64,000 nucleotides of DNA. Source: an uncultured Clostridia bacterium (GTDB lineage: Bacteria; Bacillota; Clostridia; TANB77; CAG-508). Position numbers and translations under genes: made by a program. The DNA is taken from positions 62,001 to 126,000 of the forward strand of contig CAKPGC010000001.1 of NCBI GenBank assembly GCA_934154445.1, given 5' to 3'. The notes beneath the pieces are model-generated. The model did no database searches and was not told the DNA's origin. It saw only the letters and a program-made list of their open reading frames with translations. Shown in pieces: positions 54,019-63,523 of this stretch. How positions within the stretch are numbered: the first letter of the stretch is position 1; each line of letters starts with the position of its first letter.

Positions 54019-55248
54019 TTAACTATAAAAGAATTCTTTTATTCTTTCAAAAATATTTTTTAATATATTTTCATTAGATTTTGTATCTATACTACTTGAC
54101 ACTGTTTTTGTAAATGGTCTTGAAGCAATATACCTAACCAATGCATAACTCGTCCTATATGCTGGTTTTGTTGTTCCTATTAATCTTCCTGTAGATATTT
54201 TTACAGGTATATTTAAATTTATTTTTCCTGCAACATCACTCTTACTTATATTTATTATTCCTTGTCCTGTTAAAATAACATTATTTATTCTAGATTTAAT
54301 TCCTTGATTCGTCAAGTCTTTATTTATTATTAAAAACATTTCTTCAATTCTTGCTTCTATTATTTCAATTAATTCTGAGCTTTTTATTATCTTATTTTTA
54401 TTATTATCTTTACAGGTGTTTAATATAATATCATTGTCATTATCTATAAAAGACTTTAATGCTAACCCATATTGTCTTTTTAATTTATCCGCTTCTTCTT
54501 GTGCTATATTTAATACTAAAGCAATATCATTTGTTATATTTTCTCCACCTAATGGTATTGAATTAGTATAAATAAATGTTGAACCTTCAAATACCCCTAT
54601 ATCTGTGTTTTCTGCTCCCACATCTATTATTGCTATATTGTCATGTAATTCGTTTTTATCAAGTATTAAATTTCTTTCAGCTAATGTTATTGGAACAATA
54701 CCATCTATTTCTAATCCTGCTTTTTTAAATATACTGTTTAATTGTCTTACATAATCTTTATCAGCTAAGATTATCTGTGCACTTATTGTAAAACTAGAGC
54801 TTAAACTTCCTACAGGATCAGAAACCACTGTTCCATTATCTAATATAATTTTGTCTGGAACTATATCTATTAATGTTTTTCCTTCAGGTATTTCTATATC
54901 TTTAACCTGCATTATTGCACTTTGAACATCTCTTATTGAAACTCCAGAATATTTATCCTTTACTTCTTTTGTTATACTGTTTTGCACTATTGTTACGTAT
55001 TTTCCTGGAATTGTTACATAAGCTGAATTTATTTTTAAATTTGTTTCATCTTCAGCATCTTTTATAGTTTTTGCCAAACTTAAACTAATTTCTTCTTCGT
55101 TTATTATTTTGCCTTTTTTTAATCCACTACACTTATACGATGTGCTACATATAGTTTCTATTTGTTCGAAATTGTTAACTTCTCCTACAACTGTTGCTAT
55201 TTTAGTTGTCCCTATATCAACACCGACTATAATATCACCTATTGCCAA
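54019..55248 (-). CDS. ftsA: Cell division protein FtsA
   Basis: 409 residues. Actin-fold ring anchor. It begins with the phosphate-1 motif IIVGVDIGTTKIATVVG, has 'IAIIDVGAENTDIGVFEG' (phosphate 2), 'GGENITNDIALVLNI', and a basic amphipathic C-terminal helix (ENILKNIFERIKEFFYS) for the membrane. 79 nt before ftsZ. Confidence 0.95.
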   Translation of the reverse strand: MAIGDIIVGVDIGTTKIATVVGEVNNFEQIETICSTSYKCSGLKKGKIINEEEISLSLAKTIKDAEDETNLKINSAYVTIPGKYVTIVQNSITKEVKDKYSGVSIRDVQSAIMQVKDIEIPEGKTLIDIVPDKIILDNGTVVSDPVGSLSSSFTISAQIILADKDYVRQLNSIFKKAGLEIDGIVPITLAERNLILDKNELHDNIAIIDVGAENTDIGVFEGSTFIYTNSIPLGGENITNDIALVLNIAQEEADKLKRQYGLALKSFIDNDNDIILNTCKDNNKNKIIKSSELIEIIEARIEEMFLIINKDLTNQGIKSRINNVILTGQGIINISKSDVAGKINLNIPVKISTGRLIGTTKPAYRTSYALVRYIASRPFTKTVSSSIDTKSNENILKNIFERIKEFFYS

Positions 55249-55289
55249 GTTAATTCCCCCATCTCACTAGTACTTAATTTCTTGATGTA

Positions 55290-55318
55290 TTTATATTACA
55301 TTTTTTTTCAATTGTCAA
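55290..55318 (-). promoter_or_regulatory. ftsAZ promoter
   Basis: TTGACA, 17-nt spacer, TATAAA on the minus strand, about 40 nt before ftsA. Upstream lies a short AATATTTTTGT direct repeat (about 55330-55365). Confidence 0.6.
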
Positions 55319-55397
55319 TAGAAATTGTTATAATTTTGTAATATTTTTGTAATATTTTTGTAACAATCTATGTAACTCTTGAAATATCAACTTTTAT

Positions 55398-55811
55398 TTA
55401 GTTTGTCTTTTTTTCTTCAATATTTTCCTTATTTTTTTCACTAGACTTGTTTCTTATTTTATCTGTCCATTTTTCCACATAATATCTTCTTATTATTGAT
55501 AAGTTTAAAAACATTCTCCATACAAAAACTACTATTGCTGCTAGATAAATATCAACATTTAATTTTTCACCTAGTACTGTTAACAATATTGCAAGTATTG
55601 CATTTCCGAAAAAACCTGATATAAATATTTTTATATCAAATTTCTTGTTTATTACTGATGTTATTCCTCCAAATACTGAATCTAATGCTGCAATTATTGC
55701 AATTGCTAAATAGCTTGAATATGTATATGATATCATCGGAGCATTTAATCCAACAACTGCTCCTAATACACATGCTATTATCATAACTAAAAAAATTATC
55801 ATTTTTACCAT
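55398..55811 (-). CDS. sbp: Small basic protein Sbp (DUF1290)
   Basis: 137 residues, three to four TM helices ('GAVVGLNAPMISYTYSSYLAIAIIAALDSVFGG'), then a charged C-terminal tail rich in Lys/Glu. This family sits between DUF881 genes and ftsA in Firmicutes; function unknown, probably in division. Confidence 0.85.
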   Translation of the reverse strand: MVKMIIFLVMIIACVLGAVVGLNAPMISYTYSSYLAIAIIAALDSVFGGITSVINKKFDIKIFISGFFGNAILAILLTVLGEKLNVDIYLAAIVVFVWRMFLNLSIIRRYYVEKWTDKIRNKSSEKNKENIEEKKTN

Positions 55812-55845
55812 TTCCCTTCACTTTGTATATTTCCATTTCAATTTT

Positions 55846-56538
55846 TTACTTAATATACTTATATCCGATTTCCTTATTATATTTATATATAGTTATTTTG
55901 TCTTTCTTATTTATACTAACATCAAATCCAATATTATTTAACAATTCTACATATCCGCCATTTCCAAGTAGTGTGCTCTCAAGTTTTGTTGAATCTCCTA
56001 TCGCTTTTATAACATAAGGTGCCAATATTCTTTGTTGATTTACAAATATTATTGAATTACTTATATATGCAATGTCAGATGTATTAATTATCCTTTCATC
56101 ATTTACTGATATTGCTTCTGCACCTGCTAATTTTAAATAATCAACTATTGTTAATAAATCCTCTGCTGTAAAATCTGCATCTTCACTACTATCATTTTTA
56201 ATATTTATTTCAATTCCAGGTCCTTGAACATCTGTCTTACCTAAATACATATTTGTTCTTTCTAACTCTTCTTCTATTAATTTTGAAGACTCTTCTGTTG
56301 ATTCTTGCTTTGCTTTATACTCTTCAAGTTTTGAGTTTTTTTCTTCGTATTGCTCTTGAGCTTCTTTATACATTTGTCTCCAATTTGCAAGTTCAGATCT
56401 TAATTCTTCTTCTCTCATAGTTTCAATAGATGTTATATCTGTTTCCTTAACAATTTTAAATTGCATACACATAACCGTTACTAAAGCAAAACATGCTATT
56501 GCCATTGTTGCCACAACTATTCCTTTTCCTTTTTTCAA
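55846..56538 (-). CDS. DUF881 membrane-anchored protein
   Basis: 230 residues. N-terminal TM helix (about 8-24), coiled coil (about 45-90), then DUF881 domain ('TDVQGPGIEINIKN', 'AGAEAISVNDERII'). The division-cluster DUF881 family is predicted to bind small ligands; function unknown. Paralogue next gene upstream. Confidence 0.85.
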   Translation of the reverse strand: MKKGKGIVVATMAIACFALVTVMCMQFKIVKETDITSIETMREEELRSELANWRQMYKEAQEQYEEKNSKLEEYKAKQESTEESSKLIEEELERTNMYLGKTDVQGPGIEINIKNDSSEDADFTAEDLLTIVDYLKLAGAEAISVNDERIINTSDIAYISNSIIFVNQQRILAPYVIKAIGDSTKLESTLLGNGGYVELLNNIGFDVSINKKDKITIYKYNKEIGYKYIK

Positions 56539-56584
56539 TTTAGATCACCTTTCTTTTTAATCATTACTGCATTAAAAACAATTT

Positions 56585-57304
56585 TTATTTAACGCTAGTT
56601 AAATATTTAAAATTTAATACACCAGAATATTTAGGAATTGTAATATTATTTGACTTTTTAATTTCACTTACATTTATTCCTCTATCTTTTAAATTACTTA
56701 AAATTCCATAAGGTCTTGATAAATTTGCCAATGCCTCTGGCGAACCTATTGCTTTTATTTCAAATGGTGAACCTATCCTTTCTCCATTTATATTTATAAT
56801 ATTACCACCACATATTATTGGAGTAGTTAATATTACTCTTTGATTATTTATTGATATTGCTTCTGCTCCCGCATTTTTTAATTCATTAACTATTTTTAAA
56901 ATATCACTATCATGAACTAATAAATTACTTGAATCTAATACTTTGCTAGGATCCAAATCACTATCAGCTACAGTAATGATTATTCCAGGTCCAGTTACTT
57001 CTGTTAATCCAATCATTTTATTTCCATCATTTATTTGTTTTTCTGTTTCTTCTAGTTCAGAATTGTTTTCTGTAACTTTTTCTATTTCTTGTTGCAATTG
57101 TTCATCTACTTTTTCAGTTTCTTTTAATAGATTATCATATTTTTCTTTATATTTTAGTACTTCCGCTCTTAGGTTGTTCTCTTCATAATTTTGACTTATA
57201 GTTATACTAGCATTTTTTACTGTTTTTATTTGTATACATATTCCCGTTGTTAATGCAAAGCACATAATTCCTAATACCAAAGCAATTGTCTTTTTATTAG
57301 TCAT
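56585..57304 (-). CDS. DUF881 membrane-anchored protein (paralogue)
   Basis: 239 residues. TM helix (about 7-24), coiled coil, and 'TGPGIIITVADSD', 'AGAEAISINNQRVI' as in the next gene. The two likely arose by tandem duplication. Between ftsQ and sbp. Confidence 0.85.
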   Translation of the reverse strand: MTNKKTIALVLGIMCFALTTGICIQIKTVKNASITISQNYEENNLRAEVLKYKEKYDNLLKETEKVDEQLQQEIEKVTENNSELEETEKQINDGNKMIGLTEVTGPGIIITVADSDLDPSKVLDSSNLLVHDSDILKIVNELKNAGAEAISINNQRVILTTPIICGGNIININGERIGSPFEIKAIGSPEALANLSRPYGILSNLKDRGINVSEIKKSNNITIPKYSGVLNFKYLTSVK

Positions 57305-57353
57305 TTATATCATTTCCCTTCAATAAGTTTCATTTCATTAATTATAAATTAAT

Positions 57354-58352
57354 TTATACTTTTTCTCTAAATCTAGGCTTAAAATTACTATTCATATCTC
57401 CATCAACATATATTGTTCCTTCTTTTCCTTGATTTTCTTGAATGATTGCTGGAACATATAGCATTTTGTTACTTAAGTTAGTATTATCTCCCAAATATAT
57501 TGTCTTTTTTTCTTCTTCCATGTATATTATGTAATTGTTTTCATTTGTTATATCTATTGAAGACACTTTTTTATCTAGTTCATAACTCTTACATATATTC
57601 ATTATTTGTATAACTGTCTCTAATTTTTCTAAATCCTTTGTGTTTAATCTGTTGCCAGCAACTATTTGTTCTGCATCAGTTGAGACTCCTAGTATAACAG
57701 GCATATCAAGTTTTTGTTCAGATATTTCTAATATATATCCTTGATTATTTATATAAGCATATCCATTTAAAAACTCTACATTATAGTTTTTATTTCTTTC
57801 TTCTATTGTAATTTCCACTGAATTCGGAATTTTTCTTTTAATATTCACGCTTTCAACATAAGGATTCGTTTTTATTTCTTTTATTATTTTGCTTTTATTA
57901 AATCTGAATAAATTTTGACCTATTTGTAGTTGTGATAAGCTTACAATTGTTTCTGTATCTATTTGTTCATTATTTAAAACTTTTATTTCTTTAATATCAA
58001 ATATTGGTGAAACTAATGCAAAAATAACTCCTCCAACTATTAATAAAAGTAAGGTTATTAATTTAATAATTTTTTTTATTTTTTTCTTTTTTCTCTCGAT
58101 TTTAGCTTGTTGTTTGGTCATTCTTTTTTTTACTTGTTGTTTGTTTTTTTGATTATTTTTATTTGTCATCCCAATTACTGTGTCTGTATCTAAATCAAAT
58201 TGTGTCTTCTGTTCTGCTTTTCTTTGTTTTATTCTTTTTTCTCTATCTTTAGCCTTTTTTTTATTTGTTTCTTCTTGTTCTATTACATCACTTTCAATCG
58301 TTTCTGAAAAATTATATAAATTATCAAATTCCTCTTTTTGTTGTTTAGTCAA
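57354..58352 (-). CDS. ftsQ: Cell division protein FtsQ/DivIB
   Basis: 332 residues. Long basic cytoplasmic head (about 1-90, Lys/Gln/Glu-rich), one TM helix (about 92-112), then a POTRA domain (FDIKEIKVLNNEQIDTETIVSLSQL) and the beta domain. Scaffold protein linking FtsB/FtsL. Upstream of the DUF881-ftsAZ cluster, downstream of a murA terminator. Confidence 0.88.
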   Translation of the reverse strand: MTKQQKEEFDNLYNFSETIESDVIEQEETNKKKAKDREKRIKQRKAEQKTQFDLDTDTVIGMTNKNNQKNKQQVKKRMTKQQAKIERKKKKIKKIIKLITLLLLIVGGVIFALVSPIFDIKEIKVLNNEQIDTETIVSLSQLQIGQNLFRFNKSKIIKEIKTNPYVESVNIKRKIPNSVEITIEERNKNYNVEFLNGYAYINNQGYILEISEQKLDMPVILGVSTDAEQIVAGNRLNTKDLEKLETVIQIMNICKSYELDKKVSSIDITNENNYIIYMEEEKKTIYLGDNTNLSNKMLYVPAIIQENQGKEGTIYVDGDMNSNFKPRFREKV

Positions 58353-58390
58353 AATTCTTCACCTCCAAAAATTATATTATGTATTGTATC

Positions 58391-58420
58391 AAAAAAAAAA
58401 CTATATTTCTATAGTTTTTT
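58391..58420 (-). terminator. Terminator after murA
   Basis: AAAAACTAT / ATAGTTTTT stem with T-run. Confidence 0.7.
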
Positions 58421-58457
58421 AAAATTTATTCCATTTTAGGTTGTAGTTTATCAACAA

Positions 58458-59717
58458 TTATTTTTTTACATCTCTTATTTGTATATTAGCTCCTAATTTA
58501 TTCAATTTTTTATCCAAGTTTTCATATCCCCTTAAAATATACTCTATATTATCTATTTGTGTTACACCTTTAGCATTCAATCCAGCTAATACCAATGCTG
58601 CTCCACCTCTTAAGTCGGTAGCCTTTACATTTGTACCATATAATCTTCTTGTTCCTCTTATTATTGCACTTTTTCCTTCAACTGTAATTTTGGCTCCCAT
58701 TTTATTTAATTCTTGTGTATATTTATATCTATTTTCAAATATGTTTTCTACTATTATAGACGTTCCTTTTGCTGTTGCAAGCATTGCTGCAAATACAGAC
58801 TGCATATCAGTTGGGAATCCTGGATATGGCATGGTTTTTATATCCAAAGCTTTTAATCTTTTAGGTGCAATTATCTCTATTTTATTTTTTCCTATAATTA
58901 TTTTACATTCCGCTTCTTCTAGTTTAGTTATTATTGGTGTAATATGTGTTGCGTTTACATTTTCTAATATTATATGTCCTTTTGTAGCAGCTGCAAAACA
59001 TAAGAAAGACCCTACTTCTATTCTATCAGGCATAATATTGTAACTTACATCTTTTAATTGTTTAACCCCTTCTATTTGTATTTCATCTGTTCCTGCTCCT
59101 TGTATTTTTGCTCCCATTTTATTTAAAAAATCTTGCAAATCAACTATTTCTGGCTCTCTTGCTGCATTTGTAATAATGGTTGTTCCATCTAGTAGTACAC
59201 TTGCTAATATTGCATTTTCTGTTGCTCCCACACTTGGAAAGTCTAAATCAATTTTCTCTCCTTTTATTTTTTCAGATGTGCATTCGATACTTCCATGATT
59301 TTGTTTTACATTTATTCCTAATTTTTCAAAACTTTTTAAATGTAAGTCTATTGGTCTGGCACCAATATCACATCCACCTGGATATGAAAATATTGCTTTA
59401 TGATATCTTCCAAGTAATGCTCCTGCTAATATTACAGACGAACGCATTTTATGCATAAGCTCTGGTGGTATTTCAAACTTTTCTATTTTTGATGTATCTA
59501 TTTTAATTTTTCCATTCTTTTTTTCTACTTTTGCTCCTAATATTTCCAATATTTTAAACATCATCTGTGTATCCTGTATGTTTGGAACATTATATAATGT
59601 AGTTTTTCCCGCATTTAAAATTGTTGCAGCTATTATAGGAAGGGATGAGTTTTTTGAACCAGATGCTTTTACTGTTCCTTCTAATCTCTTCCCTCCTTCT
59701 ATTATGTAACTTAACAT
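58458..59717 (-). CDS. murA: UDP-GlcNAc 1-carboxyvinyltransferase MurA
   Basis: 419 residues. First committed step of peptidoglycan synthesis (PEP + UDP-GlcNAc). 'VKASGSKNSSLPIIAA' (substrate loop), 'YPGGCDIGARPIDLHL' with the catalytic Cys intact, 'VGATENAILASVLLDG', 'AALVLAGLNAKG' near the end. The active-site Cys means it should be fosfomycin-sensitive by type. Confidence 0.97.
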   Translation of the reverse strand: MLSYIIEGGKRLEGTVKASGSKNSSLPIIAATILNAGKTTLYNVPNIQDTQMMFKILEILGAKVEKKNGKIKIDTSKIEKFEIPPELMHKMRSSVILAGALLGRYHKAIFSYPGGCDIGARPIDLHLKSFEKLGINVKQNHGSIECTSEKIKGEKIDLDFPSVGATENAILASVLLDGTTIITNAAREPEIVDLQDFLNKMGAKIQGAGTDEIQIEGVKQLKDVSYNIMPDRIEVGSFLCFAAATKGHIILENVNATHITPIITKLEEAECKIIIGKNKIEIIAPKRLKALDIKTMPYPGFPTDMQSVFAAMLATAKGTSIIVENIFENRYKYTQELNKMGAKITVEGKSAIIRGTRRLYGTNVKATDLRGGAALVLAGLNAKGVTQIDNIEYILRGYENLDKKLNKLGANIQIRDVKK

Positions 59718-59797
59718 TTTTATTCCTCCCTCTTTTACGTTTTTGCTATATTTTATGAGTTGTTTACGTAAAAAGTGAATTTTATAAATAATTAAGC

Positions 59798-59835
59798 AAA
59801 AAAAGAAGATGTAGTTATTACTCTACATTCTTCTT
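59798..59835 (-). terminator. Terminator overlapping the rdgB stop
   Basis: GAAGAATGTAGAG / CTACATCTTC-type stem followed by TTTTTTT on the minus strand. Confidence 0.75.
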
Positions 59836-60407
59836 AAAATCATATTTTTTCTTAATAATTTCAATGCTTTCTTCCTTGCACTTAACTCATTTTTTTCATC
59901 TGACGAAAGTTCTGCTAAAGTTTTTCCATTATCTAATTCAAAAATTTCATCAAATCCAAATCCATTCTTACCTCTTAGAGTTTCTGCAACATAACCTTGA
60001 ATATCTGCTATTGCTGTAATTGTATTTTTGCCATCGGAAAGTGCTAGTGCAGTTACAAATTTTATTTTTCTTTTTTCATAAGGTACTCCTCGTAACTTAT
60101 CAATTAAAGCTTCGTTTCTTTCTCTATCTGTTCCACTATGCCATCTTTTTGTGTATACACCAGGAAATCCATCTAAATACTCAATTTCAATTCCAGAGTC
60201 ATCTGCTAAGCATATTTTTCCATTTGTCATTTTTGCTATTTTTTCAGCTTTTTCAATTGCATTTTTTTCAAAAGTATCTTGGTTTTCCTCTACATCAATT
60301 TCAATCCCAATTTCATTCATTGGTATTATTTTATATTCTTTTAATATTTCTTGTGCTTCTCTTATTTTGCCTTTATTTCCAGAAGCTATTATAATTTCCT
60401 TTAACAA
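59823..60407 (-). CDS. rdgB: XTP/dITP diphosphatase (RdgB/HAM1)
   Basis: 194 residues. Removes deaminated purine triphosphates. IIIASGNKGKIREAQEIL at the start, 'LADDSGIEIEYLDGFPGVYTKRW' catalytic/metal loop, 'GKNGFGFDEIFEL' later. Overlap or near overlap with cmk upstream. Confidence 0.95.
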   Translation of the reverse strand: MLKEIIIASGNKGKIREAQEILKEYKIIPMNEIGIEIDVEENQDTFEKNAIEKAEKIAKMTNGKICLADDSGIEIEYLDGFPGVYTKRWHSGTDRERNEALIDKLRGVPYEKRKIKFVTALALSDGKNTITAIADIQGYVAETLRGKNGFGFDEIFELDNGKTLAELSSDEKNELSARKKALKLLRKNMILRRM

Positions 60408-60429
60408 TTCAAGTTTCCTCCAGCTTCTA

Positions 60430-61089
60430 TTATTTGCTTGATTTTATAATATCTTTTACTTTCTCTACAACTTCTTCTATTGTCAAATTTGTTGAATCGA
60501 CAACAATTGCATTATCTGCTTTTTTTAGAGCTCCAAATTTTTTATGCATATCGTTATAATCTCTCATTTTAACATTTTCTAATACTTCTTCATATTTTGT
60601 ATCTATTCCATTTTTGATATTTTCCTCATATCTTCTTTTTGCTCTTATTTCTTCACTTGCATCTAAATAAATTTTCACATCAGCATTTGGAAATACAACA
60701 GTTCCAATATCTCTTCCTTCAACAATTACATTTTTTCCTTTTGCTAAATTTCTTTGTACCTCTACCATTTTTTCTCTTACAGGAATTATAGATGAAATTT
60801 GAGAAACAATTGCAGTCACTTCCTTCGTTCTAATCTCTTTACTAACATCTTCTCCATTTAATAAAATAATATCCTTATGTCCAGTATTATCTATTTTTAT
60901 ATCTATATTATTTGCTATCTCAATTATTTTTTCTTCATCGCTCAAGTCTAATTTTTCTCTTAAAGTTTGTAATGCAACACATCTATAAGTTGCTCCTGTA
61001 TCTAAATTTAAAAAACCTAATTCCTCTTCTATTCTTTTTGTTACTGTTCCTTTGCCACTTCCTGCGGGGCCATCAACTGCTACTATCAT
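60430..61089 (-). CDS. cmk: Cytidylate kinase
   Basis: 219 residues. Phosphorylates CMP/dCMP. VAVDGPAGSGKGTVTKRI (P-loop), 'LDTGATYRCVALQ', 'VEGRDIGTVVFPNADVKIYLDAS', then 'MRDYNDMHKKFGALKKADNAIVVDST', all typical. Confidence 0.96.
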   Translation of the reverse strand: MIVAVDGPAGSGKGTVTKRIEEELGFLNLDTGATYRCVALQTLREKLDLSDEEKIIEIANNIDIKIDNTGHKDIILLNGEDVSKEIRTKEVTAIVSQISSIIPVREKMVEVQRNLAKGKNVIVEGRDIGTVVFPNADVKIYLDASEEIRAKRRYEENIKNGIDTKYEEVLENVKMRDYNDMHKKFGALKKADNAIVVDSTNLTIEEVVEKVKDIIKSSK

Positions 61090-61164
61090 TTTAATTCCTC
61101 CTATTTTTTATTTATTATATCAAACCTCTATTTTTTGTCAATTACTTTAATTGATATTTATATA

Positions 61165-61191
61165 ACAAAAAAAATTAAACCTCATATAATA
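61165..61191 (+). promoter_or_regulatory. Possible mother-cell (sigma-E/K) promoter for cwlJ-gerQ
   Basis: CATATAATA at 61183-61191 matches the CATAnnnTA-type -10, with AC 16 nt upstream. Sigma-E or sigma-K cannot be told apart from this. Confidence 0.42.
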
Positions 61192-61207
61192 ATAAGAGGT
61201 GATTAAT

Positions 61208-61654
61208 GTGGCGTATTCCGAAAGAGAGCTATTAGCAAGAATGGTACAATGTGAAGCAGGCGGAGAAGGTGATAATGGTATGAAGGCTGTTGCATCTGTA
61301 ATAATGAACAGGGTGAATGTACCCGTAGGAGAATATTCTAGGGTATCACAAGGTGGAAATATTAGAAATATTTTATTCCAAGAAGGTCAATTTGACTGTG
61401 CAAGAGAATCAATTAGGAATCAATACAACGCTCAAAATATATATAATATGAATCCAACTGATATACATTACAACATAGCTGATTGGGCTTTAGCAGGAAA
61501 TAGACTCTCAGAAACTGGTGAATGCTTATGGTATTTAAATCCTTTTAAACCAACTTGTAATTCCCTTTTTCCTTCAAATGGTTCAGGAACGTTTCACACT
61601 AGAATTGCCAATCATTGTTTTTACAGGCCTACTGCCTTGTATTCAGAAACTTAA
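61208..61654 (+). CDS. cwlJ: Spore cortex-lytic enzyme CwlJ (SleB family)
   Basis: 148 residues from GTG 61208, which fits the SD better than the GTG at 61199. Cell-wall hydrolase without signal peptide, as CwlJ is, active during germination. 'AYSERELLARMVQCEAGGEGDNGMKAVASVIMNR' and 'CARESIRNQYNAQ' are the SleB/CwlJ signatures. Followed by gerQ. Confidence 0.88.
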   Translation: MAYSERELLARMVQCEAGGEGDNGMKAVASVIMNRVNVPVGEYSRVSQGGNIRNILFQEGQFDCARESIRNQYNAQNIYNMNPTDIHYNIADWALAGNRLSETGECLWYLNPFKPTCNSLFPSNGSGTFHTRIANHCFYRPTALYSET

Positions 61655-61668
61655 TTTTGGAGGTTATT

Positions 61669-61986
61669 ATGAACGAAAACTTAAATAATACAAATGAAAA
61701 AAGAAATGTTGTTACTAATTCTAATTCACCAGAGATATTAACAAATAATATATATACTCCTGCTTTTTTAAGAGAACAAATTGGAAAATTAGTAAGAGTT
61801 GAATTTCTTATAGGCACTAATAATCTAACTGATAGAACTGGTATTTTAGAAGATGTTGGTGCAAGTTATATTTTATTAAGATTAATTGAAAGTGGTAATT
61901 TGCTTTATTGTGATATTTACTCTATAAAATTTGTATCTATCGCAGAATATCCTTATAGACCTGGAATATATGGTTATCAAATGTAA
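61669..61986 (+). CDS. gerQ: GerQ-like spore coat protein
   Basis: 105 residues, ATG 61669 with GGAGG upstream, 14 nt after cwlJ. 'NNIYTPAFLREQIGKLVRVEFLIGTNNLTDRTGILEDVGASYILLRL' matches GerQ, which CwlJ needs for coat attachment. The N-terminal 30 residues are Asn-rich and variable. The pairing supports the call. Confidence 0.82.
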   Translation: MNENLNNTNEKRNVVTNSNSPEILTNNIYTPAFLREQIGKLVRVEFLIGTNNLTDRTGILEDVGASYILLRLIESGNLLYCDIYSIKFVSIAEYPYRPGIYGYQM

Positions 61987-61993
61987 AAAGGTT

Positions 61994-62182
61994 CTAATAC
62001 CTTTTTATTTCTTTTGGAATGATTATTTTACCAGTTATTTTATTTCTTGGTTTTTCTATTTCATATAACATATTTAACAAATCATTTTCTTTCTTAAAAA
62101 ATATTGCAAAGAGATTTTTTCTTATACTAGTAAATATATCATCTTTGACAATTATTAATCCTGTCTCAGCTCTTTTACTCAT
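61994..62182 (-). CDS. Short conserved-looking protein of unknown function
   Basis: 62 residues, basic, no TM. 'RAETGLIIVKDDIFTSIRKNLFAIFFKKENDLLNMLYEIE' is alpha-helical in pattern. Convergent with gerQ, eight nt after its stop. Family not recognised. Confidence 0.55.
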   Translation of the reverse strand: MSKRAETGLIIVKDDIFTSIRKNLFAIFFKKENDLLNMLYEIEKPRNKITGKIIIPKEIKRY

Positions 62183-62216
62183 ATTAGTTCCTCTTTTTAT
62201 ATAATTTACTTAAAAA

Positions 62217-62247
62217 GTTGTCAAAAAGGGATATCCCTATTGACAAC
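62217..62247. repeat. REP-like palindrome at the proS 3' end
   Basis: GTTGTCAAAAAGGGATAT...CCCTATTGACAAC. Overlaps the proS stop and probably serves as its terminator. Confidence 0.65.
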
Positions 62248-63505
62248 TTTTTATTAATTCATCAATTGAAAATACTTCTTTTTCTCCTGTTTTTGAGTTC
62301 TCTAATTCGTATTTTCCTTCTTCAAACTTCTTGCCCATTACAATCATAAAAGGTGTTCCTAAGGCATATACATCATTAATTCTATTTCCCATATTTAAAT
62401 TTTCTCTATCATCAATAATTACTTTAATACCACTATCTTGAAGTTTATTATATAATTCAAATGCTTTTTCCTTATTTTCTTCACTATATATAATTTGTAC
62501 TTTATAAGGTGCAATATTTTTTGGTATTGCAAACCCCTTAATTTTTTCATTTTTAATAATAATATTATTTTCTATTATAGTTGCAATTATTCTTCCTAGT
62601 CCTATTCCATAACATCCCATATAATAAGGTTTACTTTGTCCGTTTTCGTCTTGATATGTTAATCCCATTGCTTCAGAATATTTTGTTCCTAATTCAAAAT
62701 TATTTCCTAATTCAACAGAATTATATTCTTTCATATCTTCTAGACTTAAACCTTGTAATCTATCTATAAATGTTTCTTTATCTTCAAAGTCTAGGACTTC
62801 TTTATTAATTCCAACATTTTTTTCTTCATTATATAAAATGATATCTTCACCTAGTTTTGTAATGGCTTGAAATTCTTCAGATACTCTTCCACCCATTGTT
62901 CCGCCGTCACTTACTACTGGTATAATATTAATACCTATTCTTTTAAATATGTTCATATACACATCATGCATTTTTTCAAATGTTTTGTGCATATCTTCTT
63001 GTGTTTTATCAAATGAATATGCATCCATCATAACAAATGTACGTGGTCTAAATAAATATCCTCTTGCTCTAATTTCCTTTCTGAACTTTTCTCCAATTTG
63101 ATAATATGTTGCTGGCAAATTTTTATATGATAATAATCTATTTGCACCAAATATTGTAGCACATTCCTCTGCTGTTGGAGCTAATCCATAATCTCCTAAA
63201 TTATTACTCATATTAAACATTATATCAGCTTCTTTTGTATATACATCCCATCTTCCAGATTGCTCCCATATTTTTTTAGGCTGTAATTTTGGGAACTCTG
63301 CTTGTATACAATCTGCCTTGTCTAATTCATCAATAATTATGTTTTCAACTATTCTTTCAATTTTGGTCCATATATTTCCATATCCAAAAATCCCACTTTC
63401 AAATTGATACAATTCTCCTAATTTCATTAATATATCTTGTCCTGAATAATTTTTATCTATATCATTAAAGTTAATTTTCTTTGGGTTTAATTTACTTAAT
63501 TTCAT
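62237..63505 (-). CDS. proS: Prolyl-tRNA synthetase, short form without large INS editing domain
   Basis: 422 residues against about 570 for typical bacterial ProRS. Class II motif 2 'FRKEIRARGYLFRPRTFVMMDAYSF' and motif 3 'YGIGLGRIIATI' are intact, with the C-terminal anticodon-binding domain. The INS (cis-editing) insertion is missing or minimal between motifs 2 and 3, so mischarged Ala-tRNA-Pro editing would need a separate protein. Confidence 0.9.
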   Translation of the reverse strand: MKLSKLNPKKINFNDIDKNYSGQDILMKLGELYQFESGIFGYGNIWTKIERIVENIIIDELDKADCIQAEFPKLQPKKIWEQSGRWDVYTKEADIMFNMSNNLGDYGLAPTAEECATIFGANRLLSYKNLPATYYQIGEKFRKEIRARGYLFRPRTFVMMDAYSFDKTQEDMHKTFEKMHDVYMNIFKRIGINIIPVVSDGGTMGGRVSEEFQAITKLGEDIILYNEEKNVGINKEVLDFEDKETFIDRLQGLSLEDMKEYNSVELGNNFELGTKYSEAMGLTYQDENGQSKPYYMGCYGIGLGRIIATIIENNIIIKNEKIKGFAIPKNIAPYKVQIIYSEENKEKAFELYNKLQDSGIKVIIDDRENLNMGNRINDVYALGTPFMIVMGKKFEEGKYELENSKTGEKEVFSIDELIKSCQ

Positions 63506-63523
63506 TTTGATCCTTCTTTCTTA

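Noticed and set aside
55331..55365. CRISPR-like repeats from the AATATTTTTGT units
   Set aside because: Only about two to three short AT-rich tandem units with no spacers; more likely a simple direct repeat near the ftsA promoter.
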